Shown: positions 36,701 through 48,660 of the stretch, one piece after another | Position numbering within the stretch: the first letter of the stretch is position 1 | Layout: each line of letters starts with the position of its first letter | Assembly: GCA_021464245.1 (NCBI GenBank) | Contig: JADCRB010000053.1 | Span: 324,054-388,053, forward strand | Direction of reading: 5' to 3' | DNA length: 64,000 bases | Source: Carallia brachiata | Lineage: Eukaryota > Streptophyta > Magnoliopsida > Malpighiales > Rhizophoraceae | Translations under genes and position numbers: made by a program | The notes under the pieces: generated by a model | The model's database searches: none | What the model saw: the letters and a program-made list of their open reading frames with translations, nothing else | What the model was told of the DNA's origin: nothing

Positions 36701-37324
36701 CTTCGATACAAAGTGTCTTTGAGACATATGAAGTGGGAAGCTCGACGTTGAATTTTCATCTTATGACTATGATCTTCAAGTAATTTGCCGCGTTAGAGGT
36801 AGTCAATGATGGGTTGGTGCCAATCCTCATTCTTAATAAGGCATATAGAGACAGCGTTAGTTGTTCCAATTTCTCCATCATCCTCCTGCGGTACGATCCA
36901 CTTCAGGCATACAACAACAACTGTAGTTTGGATTTCTGACTTTGAGAGAGAGGAGGTCAAGTTAGCCAACATGTTTGCCTAAGAGTTTTCTCGATGAGGA
37001 ACGTGTTCCAAGGTAATGCTTTCAAAATTCATCCATCAGCTGTCAGACGCGTCAATAGTAAGGTGTAAAGTCCTCTTTCTTCACATCATACAACCTTTTA
37101 AGTTGGTTGATGCCGAGCTGAGAATCTTCGTGGACTTCTATCTTTGGAATATTCATATCAACTGTCATTTGGAGACCGATGATTAATGCCTGGTACTTGG
37201 CGATATTATTTTAGCATAATTCACTGAGGATAATAGCGTATGGTAGTATTTGTCTTTAGGGAGTGACAAATACTATGCTAGCACCTGCACCATCATGCCT
37301 TGCTGCGCTATCAAAGAACATTGT

Positions 37325-37945
37325 TCACAGTGGCAAGGTCTCGATGTAAATGACTTCTTCATCTGGGAGGTCATCTATAAACTTCCAATCAAATAGGGCA
37401 GGTTGATCTGCAAAAAAATTTGCTAGAACTTGTCCTTTAACTGCTGTCTGAGGTATGTAGACAATATTATAGCTTTGTAAAATTACTGCCCACTTAGCAA
37501 GTCGTCTCGACCAGACTGGTTTAGACAAGATGTAGTTGATTAGATCAGCTCTGGCAACGCAGCGGATCATGTGGGCTTGCATATAGTGCTTCAACTTATA
37601 TATGGCAAAGAAAAGTGCTAAACATGTCTTTTCAATGGGCGAGTAATTCAGCTCTAGACTGTTTGAGGTTTTGCTCAGGTAGTACAGAGCAACTTCCTTC
37701 CCTTGCTCATTTTCCTGTGTCAGTAGAGCCCCTAGAGACCTTTCTTGTGCAGCGATGTAGAGAATCAACGGCTTTCCTTGAATCGGAGTACCCAAGACTG
37801 GTGGACTAGAAAGGTACATTTTTATACTCTCGAAAGCTTTGCTACAAGTTTCGTCCCACTCAAAGTTGACATCTTTTTTCATCAATTGAAGGAAAAGTTG
37901 ACACCTCCCAGCTAAGTTAGAGATAAAACGACGAATGTAGGCCAA
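37325..37945 (-). pseudogene. gypsy RNase H region
   Basis: A 206-codon open stretch beginning AYIRRFISNLAGRCQLFL (RT connection), then FEWDETCSKAFESIKMYL, LILYIAAQERSLGALLTQ, YSPIEKTCLALFFAIYKL and AKWAVILQSYNIVYIPQ. These are the usual steps of the RT-associated RNase H of gypsy elements. It is the longest surviving frame of the element. The RT before it is in a different frame. Confidence 0.82.
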
Positions 37946-37999
37946 CTTTCTTTATAAACTTCACAATACGTGCAGGTTTTTAGGTATATGCATCTTTTA

Positions 38000-38560
38000 A
38001 ATCACCTCAACCTTTGATTGATCCACTTCGATGCCACAATGTCGTACCACAAATCCAAGAAATTTTCCTGATGTGACACCAAATACGCATTTGAGAGGGT
38101 TCATTTTGAGCTGATGCTTGGAAAATCATTCCAACACCGTCTTGAGATCCTCGAGGCGATCTTTGTGCTCCTTAGTCTTTACCGCCAGGTCATCGATGCA
38201 GCATTCTACGATCTTGTGCAGCATGTCATAAAAAATCTTTTGCATGACACACTGATAAGTGGCGCCCGCATTCTTTATCCCAAACAGTATGATTTTGTAG
38301 CAGTATATCCTTTTTGGTGTGTGAAACGCAGTCAACTCTTCATCCTCTGGTGTCATCATGATCTAGTTGTAACTCAAAGAACCATCCATGAATGATAATG
38401 CTTCATAGCTAGCAGTTGTATCGATTGTAATTTCTATTACGAGCAACAAAAAATCATCTTTTGGATAGGTCCTGTTGAGGTCTCGAAAGTCGACACAAAC
38501 CCTTAACTGTCCATTCTTATTTCTCACTGAAACTATATTGACAATCCATGTTGGGTAACT
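38000..38560 (-). pseudogene. gypsy reverse transcriptase, broken
   Basis: Frames give LRVCVDFRDLNRTYPKDD (near 38500), EALSFMDGSLSYN followed by a stop, PEDEELTAFHTPKRIYCYK, LFGIKNAGATYQCVMQKIF and ECCIDDLAVKTKEH. The catalytic box usually written YVDD is CIDD here, the Tyr being lost. The remainder down to 38000 continues in other frames. Confidence 0.8.
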
Positions 38561-39659
38561 AAGCAGTGCACCGCTATCTTCGAATTGAGTCTAGGCATTT
38601 CTTTATAACTCCATAACAATACATCTTTGCATTGGCTTAACACTCGGACATATTCATACTCTTCTTCTGGTGTGAGTAAGGCACTCAGGAATGTAGGTTA
38701 AGGATCTTTTAGAGAGCCAAGATTGACCTTCTTAGGTTCATCGATGGTGGCTTGTCCACCATCTTCGAGTTCTGAGGAAGCTTCCTTTACTTTATTATTT
38801 GTTGAGTCAGATTCGGCCTCCTCACTAATCGTGACGTGCAATGTAGAGATCCAAACTTGATCTTCTTTGTTCAACTGGATGGGCCTATCCTGTTTGGTGG
38901 TAATGGTGATGGCACATGCATCAGCTATTCGGTTTCGGCTCTTCAGCTTGATCCGCACAAGTGACTTCTTCTAATAGCCTAAACTAGGTCGAGACTTCGA
39001 AGATTGAGCTGTGGTGCCTTGTGTGGGTGGTAGGGTACCCATTGTGCTCGGGTTCGCGAAGTCTTAGCTCGCTTTAGCGAGGAGTTTGTATGCGTTAGGA
39101 TCAAATCCTTCATCTGTTCTTTTTTATGGAAATGAGTCGCATTCAATTTCTCCTGTGAGTGGTCTAACAAAGCCTTTTAGTGGTTTTGAGGGTAAAATTG
39201 GATCAATCTTCTTTAAGTAGTGGCAAGGCGTGAGTCTTCTGTAAGTTGTGAAGCTTTTTTGTCCTAAGTTAGCTGTGTCCTTCCTCTTGTTTGGGATTAG
39301 TACAATAAGAGAAAGGAGGCTGGCCTTTTGACGTCATGACTTTGGCACATAGCGTAGGCTGGAGTGGGGCTCGGAGATGCGGTCTTCTGCGAACAAGGTT
39401 CAGTAGGTTGTAGCAACTTTTCGTCTAGTGGAGTTTGAGAGTGAGCCTTGGGAGAGTCTTCGGCAAATTCAACCTTCTGCGAGTTGCCTCTAATTGAAGA
39501 AATTTTGGAAGGGATAATTTTAGGATTGTCTGAGTCAATGTAGAAGACTGCGTCCGCCAAATGTGATTCAGCATCATGGAATGGTTTTAAGTCAGTATTG
39601 ACTTTTTGGACTCTATCCTTATATTATTTGAAGCGTTGATGCAAACTCGAAAGCGCGGC

Positions 39660-39910
39660 CCCATTTTTACGAATCTATGGTCGTCCTAGTAGCATCTTGT
39701 ATGTGATATGTGAATCGATCACGTAAAATAGAGTGCTGGAAGTGAGATCACCGATGGTCAGATCAAGGCAAATCACTCCAATTGCTTTCTGTCCTCTTTG
39801 ATTGAAGTCATGAATCATTAAGCGGCTGTCTAATAATTCATCAATGCCGATACTGAACTCCATCATGGTGGATTTTGAGATGATATTGACTGCTGAGCCA
39901 TCGCCAATCA
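39660..39910 (-). pseudogene. gypsy aspartic protease remnant
   Basis: The minus strand reads GDGSAVNIISKSTMM, with a DGS in the place of the active-site D(S/T)G, then MIHDFNQRGQKAIGVI, TIGDLTSSTLFYVID and YKMLLGRPWI. The order and the final LLGRPWIH-type block match retropepsins of this element class. Confidence 0.75.
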
Positions 39911-40269
39911 GGATGGAAGAACCTTTTTCTCTCTCATATATCCTGATAAGTAGAGTGATCGATTGTGGGACTTGGAGCCTAGCAGAAGATCCTCATCTAA
40001 AAATGAGATAGCGGAGTAACATGCAACGTGATTTTAGGTCATCTAATAAAATGTTGAGCTGGGATCACCTGAAGGAATAGATCTTGTTGAGGTATGAAGA
40101 GCCTTGTCAACTTAGTTTCGCCAGACTTTGACTGATTGCAAAATTGAAAGCAGTTGAGGGTTGGTGAGAAGGCTTTTAAGAGCTTTAGATACTTTCTCTA
40201 TTGTCGACTTTTTGGCATCGTGTCATTCCTCCTTTTAGCGTGTTGTTTTTTTCTGATGGACTCAAAGTG

Positions 40270-41675
40270 ATGGTGGTCTAGTTGGCTGAGGTTACGTCTT
40301 CTTGATCCAGAATGATTTTATTCTGGTTCTTGAGTTTCATGATTAGCTCTTTCAAGACGAAACACTTCTCGGTTGGATGATTGATTATTCGATGGTACTT
40401 ACAGAAGTTCAGGTCGTTGACTAACTCCTTTTCATTAGGCCACTTGCATTTCGAGAGTTTGATCAGCTTCGCTTCGAAGAGTTGGTTAATAATGTCTAGG
40501 ACGTCTGAGTTGGAGAATGGATATTTCTTCTACTCTAATTCTCCCAATGTCATATGTTGTCTTTCTTGTTGCTTTGACTGATTTGTTGGAGGGGAAAATT
40601 TCACGTTCGCCTTAGCTCCTACTTTTACTAGCGCGATGTTGATAGTCATCACCTCCTTACCTTTTCCTGAGTTGTTAGGTTTCTTATTTTTCTTTCTGCT
40701 TCCTTACTAGTCCAGCTAGATGGGAACCTTGCCCCAGAAGTCTGGATGCTTATCTCCATGTCATGCGTGTGAGTTGCCAATTCTTCGAAGGTTCGAAGTT
40801 TGATACCATGTAGGATATATAACAACTCCCAATACATTCCCTGGATGCACATCTCCACAGCGAAAGTCTTTGTCAGACGATCCTTGCAGTCTAGGTTGAG
40901 AGCATGCCATATGTTTATTTATTCGACTACGAGCTCTCTTTTCTTTTATTTGGTGCTAGTAAGCTTCATCATATTTATCATCTTTCGAGTTCTGAAGAAT
41001 CTGTTCAGGAACTCTCGTTGTAGTTGTTCCCAACTATTGATTGATTCTGGTTCAAAGTTTATGAACTATATGAAGGCAGTATCCCTAAGTGAACAAACGA
41101 ACTATTTCACCAAGAGATCTCTATAAGTTCCTGCGTTATTGAAGGTTTCGACGAAGTAAGCTATGTGCTGTTTAGGATCACCTCGTCTATCCAATTGTTG
41201 AAATTTGGGCAGCTGGTAGCCCAAAGACATGCTGAGATTTTCAATCTGCCTAGTATACTGCGATCCTTAAAACGATGCAGCTTGTTGTAAGTGGATTGTA
41301 TTAGCTATCATGTCTTTGTAACCGTTAGACAAATAGCGAGAGTACAAAATTTGAAAGCGGCTGTTGTGTGGAACTATTTGGTTGTTTTTTTGCATTGAAG
41401 ACGTCAACTGGCATTGCTTCTAGAGTGAAATTATGAGGATATGATTGCTCCTCATAGGTCTCGGGATTTACTTGGATCGGGACTTTTCTTTTGAGAGCGG
41501 CTATCTGTTGATCTTTTTCCTCTAAACCTCTGATCAACTGTGAAATTCTATTCTCTAATTCTACGATATTTTCTTCCGTGCTGGTTGTGTTAGTCATCAT
41601 GGCTGCAACGACATTGGTTTTGGCAAATGATGCTCCGTAGAAGACTACAGTAGAGGGCTCTTCTGATTCCTCCAT
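40270..41675 (-). pseudogene. gypsy gag remnant
   Basis: The frame from 41675 begins with acidic residues, then TVVFYGASFAKTNVVAAMM and TSTEENIVELENRISQL, which resemble the gag N-terminus of a widespread plant gypsy group. Between 41300 and 40860 are broken pieces of the retrotransposon gag domain. At 40858-40649 the sequence EMCIQGMYWELLYILHGI, then TFEELATHTHDMEISI, gives the C-terminal part of the gag core. Stops separate all parts. Confidence 0.75.
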
Positions 41676-42183
41676 GTTTGTTTCTGTAGAACAGGTCAGT
41701 TTCTAATGTTGAGCGAGCTTTGTTGTGTTGCCCTTGAGTTCAAGTCTCCATTCAGCGAAAGAGTCGGGGAATAGATCATATTACTGTGTGAGCTGCAGAT
41801 TCTCTATTTCAATATTTTGTTGTATTTGGATGGCGAGGACTTGAGTCCGTCCACGAGTTTCTAGCCCTGCGTACCCGGATAAGGTAATTGATGCAAATAA
41901 TTGAACAGTTACTCTTTTACTGGTAGTGGCGGTCGTACTCATCTTTAATGTCATTGATGTGCTAGATTTCTGCTGAATTTTTATTTTATTTTCTTTTTCT
42001 TTTCTTTCTCTTTTTTCTTTTTTTCTTTTTTTTCTTTTGTCATTTTCCCTCTTTTTCCTTTTTCTCTCTTTTGTATTTTTCCTCTTTTTTTTTTTCTCAG
42101 CTTCTTTTTCTTGCTTTTTTTTTTAAGAATAAGAGATGTGAGGTAAAAACGTCTCACTAGACGTTCCAGAAATTTGTAAAGGT

Positions 42184-42978
42184 TGTTGATTTCGAGTTTA
42201 CAATAGTTACACTCGAAAATATAAATATAAATTACAAATAAAAATTTAAAAATAAAATAAAATTGACGTGGGGTCGATCTTCGCACAAATATTCTGATTA
42301 GTGTTCTTTCGTAACTTTGTCAAGGGCTGCATGAGTTTGATATTAACAGAAATAAATTCTACAGTTTTATCTTGAACTGAATGAGTTTTGTGGAGAATTA
42401 TGTTGGATTTCGAGTAGATGCCTAGACTATAGTCAGAACTGTAGAGATTTAATCTGACTCGAACTGACTTGATTTCACCGAGGGTTATAAAGGATTGTTC
42501 TCAAATGAGCTAACTGGATTTTACTGAGAGCTATAAGAGGGTTAATTTCAAACAGATTTTTAATATTTTAATATTTTAAATTTTACTCTCGCAAGCCCCA
42601 ATCTAAAGCAACCATAGAGTATAAACCCAAAATAAATTTGAAAATGAGTATATTAAATATTTTGGCATTTATATCTGGAATATCTCCCTTAAATAAGTTT
42701 AAGGAGTATACGCTCAAAATACAAAAATGTAAGACAAAGAATTTGAAATTTTTAGTTTTCAACTAAAATTGCAATTGTTGTTTCGCTTGGCTTTCAAGAA
42801 GGGAAAAGGGAATGACTTATTTATGGGGTCATCCCTTAACACTGTTCCACCAACTCAAAGAATTGATGGCTGCTAATTTTGGGTTGGCAATTGTCGACCT
42901 TGAAAAGGGTCAGTAATTGCGGCCATTGATTAATTTGGGTTCTTTTTTTTTTTTTTTGTTTTTGTTTTTGGTTGAACA
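42184..42978 (-). repeat. 5' LTR of the gypsy element
   Basis: Second copy of the LTR, about 795 bp, more T-rich near its 42940-42970 edge than the other copy. The TATA-containing hairpin and the two following inverted repeats are present but partly mutated (42811-42925). No convincing tRNA primer site follows it. Confidence 0.75.
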
Positions 42979-43057
42979 TGAACAGTTATATTATCCTTAG
43001 ATGTTTGACTTTGATTTAATTATTCTTTATTTGAGGGTAAGATATATATTTGTAGGA

Positions 43058-43282
43058 TCTCACTACATGGGTAGACTGAGATATCATATGCGCTAGACAG
43101 ACACGCATTTTGTGTAACAACAAGTGTATTTTTTACAACCGTAACTAAAAAATATGCATTAAAAAAAAGTAATATTTTTTTGTCTCATTTTTTATCATTT
43201 TGGTTGCATAAAATATAATCATGGTTGCATAAAAACTGTGTCTACCCACGAGCGTATGAGACCTGCGTCTGCCCACCGACTT
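43058..43282. mobile_element. MITE-like inverted-repeat element
   Basis: The left part (GGGTAGACTGAGATATCATA, then TGCGCTAGACAGACACG) pairs imperfectly with the reverse complement of the right part (TGTCTACCCACGAGCGTATG, then AGACCTGCGTCTGCCCACC). Arms are about 40 bp and enclose about 140 bp of AT-rich DNA. A TTGCATAAAA motif is repeated inside. No clear target duplication. Confidence 0.55.
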
Positions 43283-43946
43283 TTTTTCCATGTTTCTAAA
43301 AGGCAACTTGAAACTTCAAATGCCGCCCCCATTTTCTGTAGCCATCTAGGTATTTTTGTATAGTTTTCAACTTATTTATCTTTTATATGTTTTGTGGGAT
43401 TTCACGGATGAATAATGCTTGATGCACGATAACTTTACCAGACTTCTGCACTAACTGATGCCATCATGATATTTCATTTTCAATTAGTGATGCTATCTAG
43501 TGAATTTTGGTGGCCAAAGCCCATGGAGAAGATCAAAACTATTAGTCAAGTCAACGATTAGTAATTGTAGTAAATGTCTCAATGCCCCAAGCATCCCTCA
43601 TTAACGAATATGTTGGATCTCTCTTCTTTTTCCTTTTTTTTTTCTTTTTTTCCTTTTTGGTATATTAATTATTTAATTTCTCTATCTTTTCAAAACAACC
43701 GGGAGAAAAGAAAAAAAACTTCTATAGCATTTATAATATCGTCATTGTGAAGTTTGCAAGACTAATGATCTATCATAAGTAATTCAGGTAATAATATGCA
43801 TGCATAGGTGATGCTCAATAACTACGTGCAATGTGAATAATTCATCGGTCAATAAGTGACAATAGTTGTAGAACTTGAACTTCTTATTTGTATATTTAAC
43901 TGTCATATTATTGATGTTGAATTTCAACCTGTTTTAGGAATCAGCA

Positions 43947-44298
43947 ATGGGATCATGGGACGTTCCCATTGCTAGTGATGGCAATGAAGAGTCTGCCCAA
44001 AGTTGGCTCTGCATTGCGAGGCCAAGAACTTGCAACAATCTTGAAGAAGATTTCGGAAAAGACAACGGTGTTTGCCATGGTAAAAACTGGGTCAGCTCGA
44101 GCAACCCAGAAAGTGTGGCGAAGTACCAAAACATGCACGATGACCAATATTCTTTTGACATTAATGATAAAATTCCCCCTATGTTGGGTAAAAGGAAAGA
44201 GATTCTTGTTTAAAGGGCATTTTGAGTGCTTCTGCCAACTCCTTTTGACGATGTCTTGCGGTTCTTTAAGATTTTTTACATTATTATTGTCTATTTAG
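43947..44298 (+). other. Unrecognised overlapping open frames, possible gene fragment
   Basis: Two frames overlap on the plus strand. One from 43947 (88 codons) includes CIARPRTCNNLEEDFGKDNG. The other from a TTG-like start at 43969 includes SLPKVGSALRGQELATILKK and VFAMVKTGSARATQKVW, whose composition looks protein-like up to about 44130. A TTTTAG|GAATC acceptor-like site lies just before (43938). I do not recognise the family, and the region may be a captured or relict exon. Confidence 0.3.
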
Positions 44299-44299
44299 A

Positions 44300-45047
44300 C
44301 ATTAAAATAACTACTATTTTCTCGTTTCCTTTTATACCCTATTTGAAGATGGGGATGATCTACGTTCTTCCCACAAATTTGACAATCCGAATTGATTAAC
44401 TAGACAGTTTGCAATCTAATTTGATAAAATATGTAAATTTGTCAAGTTGAATTTGCACTTAACCCAAAAAATTTTCGTTGGTTGCCTTATTTTTTCTATT
44501 ATTTTTTAAGCTTGGTTATTGGCCTTTTTTTTTTTTTTTTGTTATAAGAATATATAAAGAAAATATAATCAGAGAAAGTGGGAGGAGAGAAACGAAACAG
44601 TAGAGATATAAAGTTTGTAAAATAAGATCAACTGTGGGAAAAAAATATAGAGAGAGAGTACAGAGAGAAACTGTTCCAGAGATCAAAGATAAATTATGGA
44701 GAGAGTGTAAGAAATGAGAAGAGACTAGAGATAATTAGGGATAGAAAATGAGAAGGAAAAGTGTGAAGACAGCTAATGCATCAAAAAATTAACATCTTTA
44801 GTTTAAACTAACAAATAATAAAATCATAGAAATTTACACCAACAAATAATAAAGTTATATCCTTACTACGACACAATAAAATAATATATATCATTTTATA
44901 CACTCGTATATTGTTCTTAAGCACATGACCACCACATATAACCATGCTACAACTAAATTACGCTAGTTAAATTGCTCTGATTAAGAGCACAAATCAACAA
45001 ATTATTGAACACAATAAACCCAGCTAACCGCCACTTGTCCAGAATCA
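44300..45047. other. Intergenic, presumed 3' flank of FAR
   Basis: AT-rich DNA with a purine-rich stretch at 44575-44765. It would contain the 3' UTR and polyadenylation signals of the minus-strand FAR gene, but I cannot place the cleavage site. No other gene seen. Confidence 0.4.
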
Positions 45048-45743
45048 TCATTTGAAAACATACTTCACCACACCAGGAATGTGGGTATTCATGAAATAGT
45101 AATCCCATTCAATGGACTTTGGATCGAAGTAAAACACGTCGGTCTCCACGCCGTTCTCTCTAGCCGCTGTTCGGAGCTTTTCTGTGTTCATGTCATCAAA
45201 GCTGCGTTCAAAAAAGAGTAAGTGAAATGGTTAATTTTTCGGGTTTAATTAGCTGCTACATGTGTTGCACATTTTTTACAATTGATCACATACACTCCTT
45301 GGAAGAACAAGTATGGTCGGTATAGTTCCACTAGTCTCAGAACAAAGTTGATCTTCCGATTGAGATTGTTGTAAGTGTCATCAAACAAATGGCACAATGC
45401 TCTGTTTGCTAATTCTAGTCCCTGCATTGGAGCATGAAAATTAATAAGAAATATCACAGAAATTAACAAAACCAATGTTGCCCCACAAGAACAATCTAAG
45501 AAATAGTGCTACTCCCATTCACAAATCTTACAAAAAAATAAAAATGTATCCCTCAACATCAAATTATATGAAATTAGAAACATACAGAGGATTAATAGTT
45601 GGTGCTAGATGCAAGGGCAGATCTTGAGGGTGGCAATTTCCCCCTGAATCACGATTTGATATTACATAAATGTTACCATTTACCTTAATAGTAAAGATTG
45701 TTTTGTCCTCCCTCAAATTTTTGGTCTATCTGTAGGTATTATA

Positions 45744-45797
<54 letters not shown>

Positions 45798-48612
45798 TAT
45801 AAAATTTCCACCCTGAAAAGTTGTTCATTATCTGCGGCTGCATGGAAATAGTAAATAAAAATGTACGGGAATTCGTAAGATAACAAACCTTTAGGAACAG
45901 CAGGTAGCGAATTGTGATATATCTGCGAAAGCTAGCCATGCTGGTTAAGACTTTAATTTTGCCAACCTTGACAGGCTTTCCATCCTTGCCGATCCATGGT
46001 TTGTCCGTGAAGTATCGGTACCCGTAGTCTTGAAGATTAAAGTACTTGAGAGCATTTCTTGCGGAAGATCCCACGTGGTAAATGGCATCAGATGGTTGAT
46101 TAGCATGAGCCACCATGGCCACAATCATAGCATTCACCACCATGTCAGCTGGTATCTGCACGTGCACCTCATTTTCAATTTGCTTAAATTTGATATGTAA
46201 TTGTTGTCCGTGAGAACACAAGTAAAGAAAATGATTTTCTTGGTGGCGGGGATATTAAGAAAAATAAATAATTAAATTCAAGCGAAACAAAAATTAGCAT
46301 AGCAACGTATTTTAACACAAATTTTGTAAAAATTGAGCTGTCTGAAAAAGAAATTAGTACTAAAAATTCATAACATTTTCGAGAATATAAAGAAGAAACG
46401 ATTAAGACTACTCGTAATAAAAGGCAGGTGAGGGCAGAGGATGCTATGATGGCAGAGGCACTAAATAGGAAAATTGAAAATAAAGAATATGACAGAGATA
46501 TTGGGTTATGTTTAGCCAAAAGCTGTGGTATTTAAATTCTACTGTTTGGAAGGTACTGTAAGGACGTAATCTTTTATTTAAGGATGTTTTAAATAAAATT
46601 AGTAATGCCGTTAAAAAACAGATAAGGTTCAGTTGAAATTTTTTTTTTTTTTTTTTAAAAGGGAAAGACTATAGCATAGGCTTTATACTCACAGCATCAA
46701 CAATTGCATTAATATCACCAAGAAAACAAGTCAGTCTTCCTTTGCCATAGCCAACAGAAAAGCTATCAATTGTCCTGCAAACAGTATACATCATAAGCAA
46801 ATTTTGATATCTCCATTATTCTTCTATTTTCTTAGGATTTAATTATTACAATATATGAAAAAAAACGAAAAAAAAAAAAACTAAAGCCAATTAGACAAGA
46901 CAAGAAATATAATGGTTGCTAGCGTGTGACATATATATACCTTGTACCTTCGGCCCAACCAGGAAAAGGTTCTTTGTAAGTACTGGTCACAATGGTAGGA
47001 CGTATGACGACAACGGGCAAGTCTTCCTTCAAATGTCCCACAAGCATCTCTCCCATGGCCTTTGTAAACACGTATGTGTTTGGCCAACCATATGCCTTTG
47101 CCCTGCACATGTATTATATATTTGGACAAAACATTTATCATTATTATCAGAAAATCTAAGCACTTTTTTTTTTTTTACAAAAATTAGCCATTTGGATCCA
47201 TAAGCTTATACTAACAAAAAAATATGTCCACTTGGACATTTCAGATGGCCCTAGATAATTTAAGAAATTGTCAAAAGTATATAAAGTTTAGTTTGCAAAT
47301 GTCAGTCAGTTTGGTTCGTTTAATGTTAAGACTGGGAATCATATTCCATTTGTTCAAAAAATAAGTGATATTGGGTCTGGATCAGAGCATCTTTCCATTA
47401 ATTTGGAGTCAAAATTGGTCCCAAATATAAATTGCACATTCTAATTGGAATATTTTTTAATGCTAACAGTTTTTGCTTTGTAAACTGAGACTATAAATAT
47501 TATGTTACAATGACCTTGGGAACATCATAATACATTTATATAATTAAGTCACCACGTCATGATAAGTCAATAGTTCTTCCATTAAAATTTATGGGTATTT
47601 TTTTCAATAAAATTTAGAGACAACATTGTTAAAAATTTCAGGTTTTATCTCATAATAATGTTATAAATTTCATCACTGGAAAAAATTTACGATAAATCAA
47701 ATATTTAGATAATAATTGAAAAACATAGTTATTATTCATAAATAAAAATCAAAATTCATCGCATTAGAAATAAAAAAAATAAAATAAACTTTTTTAGGTA
47801 AAAATAAAAATAACAAATAAATTAGTTCTTAATTAAAATTAATTAAATTTTGAATTTACGTTTGTTCTAAATTATGGGTTTTAGAGTGAGTTATCTCGAA
47901 TTTAGATTATTCGAATTTTTAGTTCTTTTCATTTCATATATTTGACTTAATCAAATTTCCTAGGTAGCACGAACACGCCTCTTTCAAGGAGTATGCTGTG
48001 TTTGACATGTATCGGATACAGATACGCGAGTGACACATGTCAAATACGGCAAAATGTGTTAAAAAAAATTTAAAAAAAAAAATCGAATACACGTATGAAA
48101 TACGGTGATAACAATATCAAACACACTGAAAACACACCATGGACACTCTAAGAAGAATCTACACTCATCTTTTCCGGCTAAAACCCGCTATACTGAGAAA
48201 ACAAAAATCCCATCACGATTTTTAATTACCCAGAGGCAAGACACGATTCAAGGTGAAGAAAGGAAGAAAAAAGAGATCTGGTTAAACCCCCTCCATGGCT
48301 TTGATCTAACGTCGACGGTGGCCACCAGTTAATTAAAAATCCTCAATTTGTGCTTTAGTGTTGACTCGTCCATAAAATATTTTAGAACACAGATCAAGAG
48401 CCCCAACAATACAGAAATTCTTCAATAACACCACCAGAATCAACCACTCACACGATCAATGAAGATTGAAGAACTTTTTGCTGGCTTTGAAAGATGATTT
48501 AGAAAAAAGGACAGTAAAAGAGACCGAGAGAGGAAGCACCCGAGAAGAGAAGGTGTTAGAGTGAAAAAGTGGGCTGCAATCTTTTAATAAAAAACAATGT
48601 CTTATCGCTTTT

Positions 48613-48660
<48 letters not shown>

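Larger units (their letters stand above)
32654..42978 (-). mobile_element. Degraded Ty3/gypsy LTR retrotransposon
   Basis: Two direct repeats of about 760-795 bp (32654-33414 and 42184-42978) flank 8.8 kb that codes on the minus strand in the order gag, protease, RT, RNase H, integrase, which defines Ty3/gypsy. All domains are broken by stops and frame changes. A target duplication could not be identified, and the LTR ends (TG...ACA) are placed by homology only. The segment between integrase and the 3' LTR (33415-35640) is non-coding and unusually long. Confidence 0.82.

Noticed and set aside
37615..37809. Plus-strand frame inside the gypsy element
   Set aside because: Complement of the RNase H coding strand, without domain similarity.
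41981..42286. Minus-strand Lys/Glu-rich frame of 101 codons
   Set aside because: Arises from a long T/C-rich tract near the gypsy 5' LTR; lysine-rich low complexity, not a gag start.
45739..45888. Extension of FAR exon 8 beyond 45889 by the open frame
   Set aside because: The frame runs through a GT donor into a (TA)n and T tract; joining at 45889 to 45421 restores the FAR frame exactly.
48105..48332. 75-codon plus-strand frame in FAR intron 5
   Set aside because: Lies in intronic repeat DNA; no domain recognised and no evidence of its own promoter.
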